The notes under the pieces: model-generated
What the model saw: only the letters and a program-made list of their open reading frames with translations
Databases searched by the model: none
Told to the model about the DNA's origin: nothing
In this document: piece by piece, positions 45,436-54,446 of the stretch
How the letters are laid out: each line of letters begins with the position of its first letter
Position numbering within the stretch: position 1 is the stretch's first letter
NCBI RefSeq assembly: GCF_014199335.1
Contig: NZ_JACIJI010000002.1
Location: 186,001-250,000, forward strand
Origin: Stakelama sediminis
GTDB taxonomy: Bacteria > Pseudomonadota > Alphaproteobacteria > Sphingomonadales > Sphingomonadaceae
DNA: 64,000 nucleotides
Reading direction: 5' to 3'
Made by a program: the position numbers and the translations under genes

Positions 45436-46692
45436 TTAACTGTCAAATAATCCGACAAGGTCGAGCGTTTCGAGCAGTGCCGCATGGGCGCGTTCGATAC
45501 TGCCGATCAGCGCCGGGTCGTTGATCGCATCATATGCGATTTCGGCGGGCCAGTGCGCTTCCACCACCGATGTAAGGGCGTCCAGCTTTGCGTCGTCGAC
45601 AAGGAAGCGCGGATCGACCATCGCGGGATCGGTGACGACCCTCAGACGCAGGCAGGCGGGGCCGCCGCCATTTGCCATGGACTGCCGTACATCGACCACT
45701 TCCAGGTGGCGGATCGGACCGTTCCCGGCGACCAGCTTTTGCAGATAGGCCCACACCGCTGGCGTCTCGCGCGCTTCTACGGGAAGGATCAGCGCCATCG
45801 CGCCATCCGGCAAAGTCACAAGCTGTGCGTTGAACAGATAGGAAGCGATGGCATCGTTCAGGCTGACCTCGGCGGCAGGCACCTCGACAATCTCGACATC
45901 GGGCATCCGTTCACGCAGATCGGTGAAGAACCGGTCGCGATTCTCGAATGCCTGCTCGTGCGCAAACAGCACGCGTTCATTGGCGACCGCGACCACGTCG
46001 TTATGGAAGGCACCGGCAGCGATTGCGGCTTCGGATTGCTGCACCAGCAGCACCGATGCCGGATCGAGGCGATGTGCCCGCGCCACCGCTGCGCTCGCCT
46101 CGATATGCTGGCGCGCGGGATAGGGGCCGCCCGCGACCCCATAGACGAACACCTCTACGCCGGGATGGTCGTGCGATGGGCACAGGCGCATATGGTTGGC
46201 CGCACCTTCGTCCCCGAACGGCGGCGGCACCGGGCCATGGACGGCAAAACCCTCACCAGCGAACGCCATGCGAAGCTGGGCCAGCGTCGAATACCATTCA
46301 TGGCTGCGGTGCGGCATGGTCATCAGGTTGGCGACGGTCAGGTGACAGCGCCCGTCCACCGTATCGGGCGCGGGCGACACGGTTGCCGCATTGGCCGCCC
46401 ACATCGCCGATGCCGACAGCGCCTGCGCCTGTAAATGCGGGCTTGCTTCGGCATAGCGGGTAGCCAGCGACTCCAGCCAGCCATGGTCAGGGCGCGGCGG
46501 CGGCACGAACAGCCCCTGCGTCAGGCCCAGCGCCAGATTGGCGCGCATCTTGGCGATACCTTCCAATGCGGCGGCACGCGGTTGCGACGTCCGGCCGCGA
46601 TTGTTCGTGGCCGCCAGATTGCCGGGGCTGAGGCCGGCATAATTATGGCTGGGGCCGATCAGACCGTCGAAGTTGATTTCTACAAGCGCCAT
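45436..46692 (-). CDS. astB: N-succinylarginine dihydrolase
   Basis: A 418-residue AstB. The N-terminus EINFDGLIGPSHNYAGLSPGNLAA is the family signature, and the guanidino-modifying fold carries the catalytic histidine and the late cysteine region. It turns succinylarginine into succinylornithine, ammonia and carbon dioxide. It lies six bases after astA, in a leftward operon M20 hydrolase–astA–astB. The later enzymes astC, astD and astE are not in the window. Confidence 0.95.
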   Translation of the reverse strand: MALVEINFDGLIGPSHNYAGLSPGNLAATNNRGRTSQPRAAALEGIAKMRANLALGLTQGLFVPPPRPDHGWLESLATRYAEASPHLQAQALSASAMWAANAATVSPAPDTVDGRCHLTVANLMTMPHRSHEWYSTLAQLRMAFAGEGFAVHGPVPPPFGDEGAANHMRLCPSHDHPGVEVFVYGVAGGPYPARQHIEASAAVARAHRLDPASVLLVQQSEAAIAAGAFHNDVVAVANERVLFAHEQAFENRDRFFTDLRERMPDVEIVEVPAAEVSLNDAIASYLFNAQLVTLPDGAMALILPVEARETPAVWAYLQKLVAGNGPIRHLEVVDVRQSMANGGGPACLRLRVVTDPAMVDPRFLVDDAKLDALTSVVEAHWPAEIAYDAINDPALIGSIERAHAALLETLDLVGLFDS

Positions 46693-46698
46693 AGTCTC

Positions 46699-47709
46699 TT
46701 ACCGCGCAACATGGCTGATGGTTGCGCCCGGCTCGACACCCAGTGCCTCGATCCCCGCGGCATCGACGGTCATGCCATCGCCATCATGCCCGATCCGTCC
46801 ATAGGCGGCGCGGAAATCGGCCAGCTTGCCGGTCGAAAGGATCGCGTCCGCATCGCCGTCACCAACGGCGTGAATGATATCGTCCTGCGCTGCGCGGATC
46901 GTCTTCACCTGATCGGTGCGGGCCAGCATCGTCGGTCCGCCGTCGAAAATATCGACATATTGCTCATAGGCGAAACCTTCCTTTTCCAGCATCCGCATCG
47001 CCGCGCGACCCGATGGATGGGGCAGGCCGATCACCTGACGCGCGGCATCCGACAGCATGGCGATATAGACCGGGTGTTTGGGCATCAGATCGGCGATGAA
47101 CTGGTTGCCGTGGATGGCGTTGAATTCGTCCGCTTCCTGAAAGCTCATGCCGAAAAAGCGGCCTGCGACCCCATCCCAGAAAGGCGATCCGCCGCTTTCG
47201 TCGATAATCCCGCGCAGTTCCGCCAGCACCCGGTCGGCAAAGCGCGCACGGTGCGCGCGGATGAAAAGATAGCGGCTGCGCGCCAGCAACATGCCCAGTC
47301 CGCCCGCGCGTTCATTGGGATGGAGGAAAAGGCCGCCGACTTCCGAACACCCCTCCAGATCATTGGTGAGGTTCAACAGTTCGGCGCGGAACGTGCGGTT
47401 CAGCGCCTCGCTATGCTTGGTCAGCGTGCCGATGCGATAGGAGTAGAAGGGCCAGCGCTGTCCGACCTGCGTGAAAATCTGGCAGGTACCGCGCACTTCG
47501 CCGGTGGCGACGTTTTCGAGTACCAGCACGAACAATTCGTCGGCCAGCGTATCGTCGGTGCGTTCGAACGCCTGATGGCTGCGCTCCAGCTTTCCGCGCA
47601 GTGCGTCGCGGTCGGGCGGCAGGTTGGTGAATCCCCCGCCGGTCAGCTTCGCCATCTCATACAGCGCCTGCAAATCGCTGTCGCGCGCAGATCGGATGCG
47701 AAAGCTCAT
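46699..47709 (-). CDS. astA: arginine N-succinyltransferase
   Basis: A 336-residue AstA, which adds succinyl-CoA to arginine to start the succinyltransferase pathway. The start FRIRSARDSDLQALYEMAKLTGGGFTNLP and the GGLFLHPNERAGGLGMLLARSRY acetyl-CoA-like loop fit. The ATG at 47709 overlaps the M20 hydrolase stop as ATGA; the longer open frame inside that gene is ignored. Confidence 0.95.
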   Translation of the reverse strand: MSFRIRSARDSDLQALYEMAKLTGGGFTNLPPDRDALRGKLERSHQAFERTDDTLADELFVLVLENVATGEVRGTCQIFTQVGQRWPFYSYRIGTLTKHSEALNRTFRAELLNLTNDLEGCSEVGGLFLHPNERAGGLGMLLARSRYLFIRAHRARFADRVLAELRGIIDESGGSPFWDGVAGRFFGMSFQEADEFNAIHGNQFIADLMPKHPVYIAMLSDAARQVIGLPHPSGRAAMRMLEKEGFAYEQYVDIFDGGPTMLARTDQVKTIRAAQDDIIHAVGDGDADAILSTGKLADFRAAYGRIGHDGDGMTVDAAGIEALGVEPGATISHVAR

Positions 47710-48911
47710 ACGTGCCCCCGTTCGGCGATACGGAGAATGGTAAGCGCCGACAGGGCAGCGCGTTCGGGCAGGCTTTCGGGGATCATGAACTCGTCCGATG
47801 AATGAATGGCGCCGCCGCGTGCACCCATGGTGTCCACCACGGGCACGCCGCAGGCGGCGATATTGTTGCCGTCGCACACACCGCCGGTGGCGCGCCATGC
47901 GATATCGAGCGACAGGTCGGCACCCACTTGTTTCACCAGTCCAAAGAGCTTTTCGGCCCCGGCATCAAGCGGTTTGGGCGGGCGGTTGAAGCCGCCATGC
48001 ACTTCGATGGCGACGTCGTGTTTTTCGCGCACAGCGGCAACGGCGGTTTCGATGGCCCTGGCTGCCCGATCGATTTCCTCCTGCGCCGCGGGACGGAAGT
48101 TGACGCGCAGCACGGCGAGGTCGGGCACGACATTATTCGGGCCGCCACCGTCGATCCGCGCCGGGTTCACCGACAGGCGCGGGCTGCGCGCCTCTGCGAG
48201 CCGCAGGGCGATATCGGCGACGGCCAGAATGGCATTTCGGCCGTCATCGGGATTGCGTCCGGCGTGCGCGCTCTTGCCGCGTACCACGATCGAGAAATTG
48301 CCGGTGCCGCCGCGCGCACCCGCCAGTGTGCCGTCGGGAAGCGCAGGCTCATAGGTCAGCGCTGCCACTTTACCCTTTGCCGCGCGCGCCAGAAGCGAGG
48401 CGGAGGAGAAGGAGCCGGTTTCTTCGTCGGAGTTGATCACGACCTCATAGCCGATGCGCTCCGCAAGCGGCGTCGTCTCCACCGCCTTCAGTGCAGCAAG
48501 CAACAGCGCCAGACCGCCCTTCATATCGGCGGCCCCCGGTGCGTTCAGGCTGCCGTCGTCCAGCCAGCGGCTCTCCTGAAACGGATGATCGACCTGAAAC
48601 ACCGTGTCCATATGGCCGGTGAACAGCATCTGCACCGGTGCATCGGGCCGTACCATCAGATGAAGATGCCGGCCATGTTCCAGTGCTTCTACAGTACCGT
48701 CGGGCCGCACTGTTTCCACGGCATCCGGTTCAACCAGCGTCAGGGTGCCGGGAAGTGTCGAATAGGCGTCTGATATCAGTCCGGCCATCGTCGCCAGACC
48801 CTTCAAATTGCGCGTCCCGCTGTTGACGGCCACCCATTGCCGGACCTCGTCCAGCATCGGCATGTCGCCAATCCTCTCGATCGCGCTTCGTTCATTATGC
48901 GATAGCGTCAT
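47706..48911 (-). CDS. M20-family metallo-hydrolase in the ast operon
   Basis: A 401-residue zinc hydrolase of the M20/ArgE/CPG2 group. Metal and catalytic segments are GHMDTVF (H and catalytic D), GAADMKGGLALLL and the general-base pair NSDEETGSFSS; a later histidine near GGVCDGNNIAA-type loop completes the site. It is translated together with astA, so it probably cleaves an N-acylated intermediate of arginine breakdown, perhaps succinylornithine. The start is ATG 48911 or GTG 48917. The substrate is inferred. Confidence 0.87.
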   Translation of the reverse strand: MTLSHNERSAIERIGDMPMLDEVRQWVAVNSGTRNLKGLATMAGLISDAYSTLPGTLTLVEPDAVETVRPDGTVEALEHGRHLHLMVRPDAPVQMLFTGHMDTVFQVDHPFQESRWLDDGSLNAPGAADMKGGLALLLAALKAVETTPLAERIGYEVVINSDEETGSFSSASLLARAAKGKVAALTYEPALPDGTLAGARGGTGNFSIVVRGKSAHAGRNPDDGRNAILAVADIALRLAEARSPRLSVNPARIDGGGPNNVVPDLAVLRVNFRPAAQEEIDRAARAIETAVAAVREKHDVAIEVHGGFNRPPKPLDAGAEKLFGLVKQVGADLSLDIAWRATGGVCDGNNIAACGVPVVDTMGARGGAIHSSDEFMIPESLPERAALSALTILRIAERGHV

Positions 48912-48954
48912 GCCCACGCTCTAGGGGGCAAACGCAATCAGGACAATGGCTGCA

Positions 48955-49920
48955 TCAGAACTGATAGACCACTGACGCGCGACTGGTGGTATCGGTTGTC
49001 TGGCTGCCTGCCGGTGGAAGGCTTTCATACTGGACCTGATAGGAAAGCTGTCCCGATACCGGTCCGAACAATTTGGCGTTTAGCGACGATGTGGTCGCCA
49101 CTGTGCTGTTGGCCGATTGAAGATAGGCCGACGCATCCTGATGAAAGCTCATCGTCGAAGATAATTTCCAGTCCATCGACAATGACCCGCGCGCGGCGAT
49201 GTTCGACTGGTTCGTATCGTCGGTAAAGTTGGTGTAGCGATAGGCGGGGCCGAGTTCGAGGTCGAGTTTCAGGGAAGGGCGCTTGATGGCGCTGTAGCCA
49301 GCGCCTGAAGAAACCGAGTAGCGGTCATAAAACCCCAGAAAACGGTCGCTTTCATATTGGGTGGCGCCATAGATGTAGAGCCGTGAATTGACCTTGTAGT
49401 TCGGTTCATAGGCCACGAGATAATGTTCGCGCGAGACCACGCCGTTACTCTTTTGGTAATCCGCGAGCATATGCAATTTATGCCGCCACTTATACCCGTC
49501 GCGCTCCACGTCGATGGTGCCGGTGATGCCGATATTATTGGTGTTGCCGGTGGTCAGATAGCCGCCGAGCGTGATTTTGCCGGTGACCAGGTCGAAAAAA
49601 TTTGCCTGCTGCAAATGACGCGTTGCCTTGGCAGTGCGTTTTGCGCTCCAGTCGTCAGCCAGCTTCTTCGCCGCAGCAGCTCCTTCGGGATTTACCGAAC
49701 GGGCATATTTAATGATGGTCGCAACATCGCCCTCTTTTCCTGCCGCCATCGCTGCCTGCAGCATGGAGTAGATGCTGGGCGGAATGCGCGATATCAGGTC
49801 ATCTTTCTCTTTCTTCCTGTCGTTGGGGCTCGCATCTGAATCACCGGTATCAGCATGGGCCAAAGGCGCCATGGTGCCGGCAAGCAGGAGAGACAAACAG
49901 AAGAGGGTCGAAGTGCGCAC
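48955..49920 (-). CDS. DUF481 outer-membrane beta-barrel protein
   Basis: A 321-residue DUF481 protein with a signal peptide (CLSLLLAGTMAPLAHA), a charged helical segment and then paired strands (ITLGGYLTTGNTNNIGITGTIDVERDGYKW…), ending SRASVVYQF with a terminal phenylalanine as in outer-membrane barrels. The function is unknown; relatives are salt or stress responsive in places. The start is GTG 49920 with a weak ribosome site; no better in-frame start is seen. Confidence 0.85.
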   Translation of the reverse strand: MRTSTLFCLSLLLAGTMAPLAHADTGDSDASPNDRKKEKDDLISRIPPSIYSMLQAAMAAGKEGDVATIIKYARSVNPEGAAAAKKLADDWSAKRTAKATRHLQQANFFDLVTGKITLGGYLTTGNTNNIGITGTIDVERDGYKWRHKLHMLADYQKSNGVVSREHYLVAYEPNYKVNSRLYIYGATQYESDRFLGFYDRYSVSSGAGYSAIKRPSLKLDLELGPAYRYTNFTDDTNQSNIAARGSLSMDWKLSSTMSFHQDASAYLQSANSTVATTSSLNAKLFGPVSGQLSYQVQYESLPPAGSQTTDTTSRASVVYQF

Positions 49921-49957
49921 CGCTATTTTCTATGCCGCAGGGACGGTTTCGCCAACC

Positions 49958-50452
49958 CTATTCTCGCTGCAATGCGGCAAGCGGTTGCGCAAAAATTTCG
50001 AACAGCTCTTTATATAATGCCCGCTTGAAGTTGACGATGGAGACCGGCACTTCATTTGGTTCGGCCCATCGCCACGCCCGGAATTCGGGATGCGGTGTCT
50101 GAATGTCGACATCATGGTCGTCACCGAGAAAGCGAAACAGGAACCAGTGCTGGCGCTGGCCGCGATATTTGCCTTTCCAGATTTTGCCGACCAGTTCGTC
50201 GGGGAGGTCATAGGTCAGAGGTTCCGGTGCCTGCGCGACCAGTTCGACCTTGTCGGGGGCGATGCCGGTTTCCTCCTGCAATTCACGCAGCGCGGTGGCC
50301 TGTGGATCTTCGCCCGTATCGATCCCGCCCTGGGGCATCTGCCAGGCCTCCAGCGTCGAATCGAGCCGCTGGCCGACGAAGATACGTCCCTCACGATTGA
50401 CCAGCATGACGCCTGCGCAGGGACGATAGGGAAGGGATTTTGGGTCGGTCAT
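49958..50452 (-). CDS. rppH: RNA pyrophosphohydrolase
   Basis: A 164-residue Nudix hydrolase that removes pyrophosphate from mRNA 5' ends and starts decay. The Nudix box runs from GGIDTGEDPQ to LRELQEETGI, with the usual glutamates. The N-terminus PYRPCAGVMLVNREGRIFVGQRLD matches RppH rather than other Nudix proteins. The ATG overlaps the stop of the esterase gene (ATGA). Confidence 0.93.
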   Translation of the reverse strand: MTDPKSLPYRPCAGVMLVNREGRIFVGQRLDSTLEAWQMPQGGIDTGEDPQATALRELQEETGIAPDKVELVAQAPEPLTYDLPDELVGKIWKGKYRGQRQHWFLFRFLGDDHDVDIQTPHPEFRAWRWAEPNEVPVSIVNFKRALYKELFEIFAQPLAALQRE

Positions 50453-51426
50453 GCTGCTGCCTGTACGATTACGCGGTCCGCTTCCGCCTCGACCAGCATG
50501 TCCTTCAGTGCCCGGAGCGCGCCTGCAACATCGGCCTGACTCGACGGAATGGCCTTTCGGATGGTGATGAAGCCATGGATATTACCCTTGGCCTCCCGAA
50601 ATATGGTGGCGACACCGGCCTGCGCCAGTCCGGCTGCATAGGCACGCCCCTGATCGCGGATCGGGTCCAGGCCGGCGGTCAGCACCACGGCAGGCGGCAA
50701 TCCCGCCAGCGTATCGACCATCGGGGATCCGCGCCGATCGGTGGTGTCTGCCTGATACGCCTCGTCGAACCAGCGCATTGCCTCGCGGGTCAGAACATGA
50801 CCCTCCGCGAACTGACTGAAAGAGGGGTAGGCGGTATTGAGGTCCGCCGCCGGATAGATCGGGAATTGCGCAATCACCGGCACCGCCGCAGGGGCGTCGC
50901 GCAACGCCATGGCGGTACTGATGGTCAGGGCGCCGCCCGCGCTGTCGCCCGCCAGCACCAGACTGGTCACGCCGCGCCCCAGCGTGTCCGATGCCTGTGC
51001 GGCCCAGCGTGCCGCCGCCTCGCAATCGTCAGGAGCCGCAGGCCATGGATGTTCGGGTGCCAGCCGATATTCGACCGAGAGCACGGGTATGTCGAGCTGG
51101 CGCGCGGCCTCCGCGCAAAAACTTGCATGGCTGTCGATATTGCCGATCACGAAGCCGCCGCCGTGGAAGAAGACCATTATCGGTCCCGGCTCCCGGCTTT
51201 CGCGTGCGTCGAACAGCCGAGTCGGAATGTCGCCCGCAGGTCCGGTCGCGATAAAGTCCTGCATCACGGCCAGATCGCCCACCGGCATATCGGCCAGATC
51301 GCGCATGGCATTATATTGCGCCCGCGCCGCCGCTGCGTCCATTTCATGCATCCGCGGTCCCGGCATCGCGTTCACATAGTCGAGAAACGCGCGGACATCG
51401 GGACGCACATAGGGTTCTGTCATCAT
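50449..51426 (-). CDS. HSL-type alpha/beta hydrolase
   Basis: A 325-residue carboxylesterase of the hormone-sensitive-lipase group. The oxyanion motif HGGGFVIGN and nucleophile elbow GDSAGGAL are clear, with the acid and histidine in the C-terminal part (DPIRDQG and IHGF). The substrate is probably a small acyl ester but not known. The start is a double ATG at 51426/51423. It is co-translated with rppH and divergent from the deacetylase gene. Confidence 0.9.
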   Translation of the reverse strand: MMTEPYVRPDVRAFLDYVNAMPGPRMHEMDAAAARAQYNAMRDLADMPVGDLAVMQDFIATGPAGDIPTRLFDARESREPGPIMVFFHGGGFVIGNIDSHASFCAEAARQLDIPVLSVEYRLAPEHPWPAAPDDCEAAARWAAQASDTLGRGVTSLVLAGDSAGGALTISTAMALRDAPAAVPVIAQFPIYPAADLNTAYPSFSQFAEGHVLTREAMRWFDEAYQADTTDRRGSPMVDTLAGLPPAVVLTAGLDPIRDQGRAYAAGLAQAGVATIFREAKGNIHGFITIRKAIPSSQADVAGALRALKDMLVEAEADRVIVQAAA

Positions 51427-51481
51427 TCTCTCCTTGGTCGCAGGCGTGGCGAAACGGATCGCAACCGCTTAGGTAGTGAGG

Positions 51482-52465
51482 ATGATCGCCGTCGTCCATC
51501 ACCCGGCCTATGTCGCACCGGCGCCCGCACGCAGCACCTATCAGTGGAACAAGAACGGTCTGGTGCGCGACCTGTTGCGCGGACTGGGCGAAACCGTGCT
51601 GTGGCATGAACCCGAAGCGATGCCGACGCGCTGGCTGGAGGCAGTGCACGATCCTGAATATGTTGCGGAGGTGCTTGCCGCATTGGTGCCTCCCCCCAAG
51701 ATGCGCCGCATCGGCTTTCCAGTGACACCGGAGGTTGCCCGACGCGCGGCGATCGTTCCGGGCGGCACCTGGCTTGCCGCAAAGCTGGCGCTCGCACATG
51801 GCTATGCCGCGAACAGTGCGGGGGGCAGCCATCATGCGCTGGCCGAAACGGGGGCGGGTTATTACATCTTCAACGATCTGGCGATTGCCGCTGTCCGGCT
51901 GGTGGAGGAGGGCGATGCCGCCCGCGTGCTGATCGTCGATTGCGACGTGCATCAGGGGGACGGGACGGCCTCACTGACGGCCGGACGCACCGATATCGCC
52001 ACCTATTCGATCCATGCCGAAAAGAATTTCCCGGCGCGAAAGGCGCGCTCGACACTGGATGTCCCGCTTGCCGACGGCATGGGGGATGACGCTTATCTCG
52101 CCAAACTTGCTGAAACTCTGCCGCCGCTGGTCGATCACTTCGCGCCCGACCTGATCCTGTATCAGGCCGGAGTGGATCCGTTTGAGGGCGACCGGCTGGG
52201 GCGGCTGTCGCTTACCCGGCGCGGGCTGTGGCAGCGCGATTACTCGATCGCGGCATTTGCAAAAATGCGGGGTATCCCGCTGGCCAGTGTGCTGGGCGGG
52301 GGATATGGCGTCGACGCGATGGAAGTGTCACGTCGCCACGTTGCCTCAATCCGGGCGCTTGCGTTGGGCCATGAAAAACCCGATCTTGATGCCGACAGGA
52401 TTTTTCTACCTTTAGATGCGAGCGAAGCGGGCGTAGAGGGGGCGCCCATCCTTGCAAAATCATGA
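51482..52465 (+). CDS. histone-deacetylase-family amidohydrolase
   Basis: A 327-residue HDAC/AcuC/AphA-type zinc deacetylase. DCDVHQGDGT and AGVDPFEGD supply the zinc aspartates and histidine, and GGSHHALAETGAGYYIFND holds the catalytic histidine pair. Bacterial relatives remove acetyl groups from polyamines, acetoin-pathway proteins or other small amides. The ATG at 51482 is chosen over GTG 51476. It lies just before korA, with 18 bases between, but a shared transcript is uncertain. Confidence 0.9.
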   Translation: MIAVVHHPAYVAPAPARSTYQWNKNGLVRDLLRGLGETVLWHEPEAMPTRWLEAVHDPEYVAEVLAALVPPPKMRRIGFPVTPEVARRAAIVPGGTWLAAKLALAHGYAANSAGGSHHALAETGAGYYIFNDLAIAAVRLVEEGDAARVLIVDCDVHQGDGTASLTAGRTDIATYSIHAEKNFPARKARSTLDVPLADGMGDDAYLAKLAETLPPLVDHFAPDLILYQAGVDPFEGDRLGRLSLTRRGLWQRDYSIAAFAKMRGIPLASVLGGGYGVDAMEVSRRHVASIRALALGHEKPDLDADRIFLPLDASEAGVEGAPILAKS

Positions 52466-52483
52466 CAAGCAGGAAGACGTTAA

Positions 52484-54364
52484 ATGGCAACCGCCGTTCA
52501 CAAGGTGACTGAAGCAGAAGCAAACGCGCATCCCCCGGCAGAAGCGATCGTCGTACGCTTCGCCGGCGATTCCGGCGACGGGATGCAGTTGACCGGTGGG
52601 CAGTTCACCCTTTCAACCGCGCTGGCCGGAAACGATCTGGCGACCTTTCCCGACTTTCCGGCGGAAATCCGCGCACCGCAGGGGACGCTGTTCGGTGTTT
52701 CGGCGTTTCAGATCAATTTCGGGTCTGCTGCGATCGAGACGGCGGGCGACCAGCCTGACGTGCTGGTGGCGATGAACCCGGCGGCGCTGAAAGTAAATGT
52801 CGAGGCGCTGAAGCCCGGCGGCCTGATCATCGCCGATGAAGGTGAATTCGGTGATCGCAACCTTGCCAAGGCGAAGTATGACGCCAATCCGCTGGAGGAT
52901 GGCAGCCTGGCAAAATGGCAGTTGCTGAAACTCAATATCTCTCAGCTCACGCTCGAAGCGGTGAAGCCGTTCGGTCTCGGCAATAAAGAGGCACTGCGCT
53001 GCAAGAATATGTGGACGCTGGGCCTCGCCCTGTGGATGTTCGATCGCGAGCGTCAGCCGATTGTCGACTGGCTCAAGGCGAAGTTCGCCAAGGCACCGGA
53101 ACTGGCCGAAGCCAATATCGCTGCGCTGAACGCAGGTCATGCCTATGGCGAGACGGCGGAGATGGGCGCGCTCGGCGTGGCGCAGGTGCATGTGCCCGCC
53201 GCGCCGGTCGAACCCGGCCTGTACCGTACCGTGACAGGGGCCGAGTCGATCAGCCTGGGTCTCGTTGCGGGTGCGCAGCTTGCGGGTCTGCCGATGTTCT
53301 TCGGCGGCTATCCGATTACGCCTGCGTCGGCGATCCTGCATCACCTGTCGCGGCTCAAGGAATATGGCGTCACTACCTTTCAGGCGGAGGATGAGATTGC
53401 GGCGGTCGCGGCGTCGATCGGCGCATCCTATGCCGGGTCGCTGGGCGTCACGTCATCCTCCGGTCCCGGTATTGCGCTGAAGACCGAAGCCATCGGTCTG
53501 GCGATCATGACCGAACTGCCGCTGGTGGTGGTCAATTCGCAGCGCGGTGGTCCGTCCACCGGTCTGCCGACCAAGACCGAACAGTCCGACCTCTATCAGT
53601 CGGTTTACGGCCGCAACGGCGATGCACCGATGCCGGTCGTTGCGGCGCGTTCGGCGGCCGATTGTTTCGATGCTGCGATCGAGGCGGTGCGCATCGCCAC
53701 CCAATATATGACGCCGGTCATGCTGCTGACCGATGGCTATATCGCCAATGCGGCCGAGCCGTGGAAGGTGCCCGACATGGACGGCTATGAAGCTTTCCCC
53801 GTCACCTTCGAGACCGATGCGCCTGCGGAAGGCGAGAAATTCCTGCCCTATGCCCGTGACGAGAAATTGTCGCGTCCGTGGGTCAAGCCGGGAACGCCGG
53901 GACTGCTGCATCGCATCGGCGGTATCGAAAAGCAGCAGGGGACCGGCAATATCGATTATGCACCGGCCAACCATCAGGCGATGACCGAAATCCGTCGGGA
54001 CAAGGTGGCGGGTATCGACGTGCCGGATCAGGAAGTGACGCTGGGCGAAGAAACCGGCAAGCTGGTGCTGGTCGGCTGGGGATCGACCTTTGGACCGGTG
54101 CATCAGGCGGTGCGGCGGGCGCGGGCGAAGGGTCTTGACGTCCATCACATCCATCTTCGCCATATCTGGCCGATGCCGAAGAATCTGGGCGACCTGCTCA
54201 GGGGCTATGAGCATATTCTGGTGCCGGAGATGAATACCGGCCAGCTCAAGACCGTGTTGCGCGATCAGTTCCTTGTCGATGCCAAACCGCTCAACAAGGT
54301 GTCGGGTCAGCCCTTCCGCATTGCCGAGATCGAAGCTGCGATTGAAGAGGCGCTGTCGGATTAA
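52484..54364 (+). CDS. korA: 2-oxoglutarate:ferredoxin oxidoreductase, alpha (gamma-alpha fusion)
   Basis: A 626-residue subunit of a 2-oxoacid:acceptor oxidoreductase. Its N-terminal gamma domain (VVRFAGDSGDGMQLTGGQF, to about residue 200) is fused to the alpha pyrimidine-binding domain (GGYPITPASAILHHL, then SSGPGIALKTEAIGLA). With the beta subunit it converts 2-oxoglutarate and CoA to succinyl-CoA, passing electrons to ferredoxin. This is the two-subunit type without a built-in ferredoxin domain. AGGAAGACG precedes the ATG. Confidence 0.93.
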   Translation: MATAVHKVTEAEANAHPPAEAIVVRFAGDSGDGMQLTGGQFTLSTALAGNDLATFPDFPAEIRAPQGTLFGVSAFQINFGSAAIETAGDQPDVLVAMNPAALKVNVEALKPGGLIIADEGEFGDRNLAKAKYDANPLEDGSLAKWQLLKLNISQLTLEAVKPFGLGNKEALRCKNMWTLGLALWMFDRERQPIVDWLKAKFAKAPELAEANIAALNAGHAYGETAEMGALGVAQVHVPAAPVEPGLYRTVTGAESISLGLVAGAQLAGLPMFFGGYPITPASAILHHLSRLKEYGVTTFQAEDEIAAVAASIGASYAGSLGVTSSSGPGIALKTEAIGLAIMTELPLVVVNSQRGGPSTGLPTKTEQSDLYQSVYGRNGDAPMPVVAARSAADCFDAAIEAVRIATQYMTPVMLLTDGYIANAAEPWKVPDMDGYEAFPVTFETDAPAEGEKFLPYARDEKLSRPWVKPGTPGLLHRIGGIEKQQGTGNIDYAPANHQAMTEIRRDKVAGIDVPDQEVTLGEETGKLVLVGWGSTFGPVHQAVRRARAKGLDVHHIHLRHIWPMPKNLGDLLRGYEHILVPEMNTGQLKTVLRDQFLVDAKPLNKVSGQPFRIAEIEAAIEEALSD

Positions 54365-54428
54365 CCGTCACCTCAGCGAGAGCTGGGATCTTATGCGGCA
54401 CAAGAGCCGGCTTTCGCCGGCATGACGG
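54365..54428. repeat. paired REP/BIME-like hairpins between korA and korB
   Basis: Two short hairpins: CTCAGC-GAGA-GCTGGG (54372–54387, one G·T pair) and GCCGGC-TTTC-GCCGGC (54406–54421). They are enclosed by an outer inverted repeat CCGTCA (54365–54370) / TGACGG (54423–54428). The shape is a bacterial interspersed mosaic element. It lies inside an operon and could alter mRNA decay between the two subunits. Confidence 0.7.
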
Positions 54429-54446
54429 AAATAAAGAGAAGCAACG

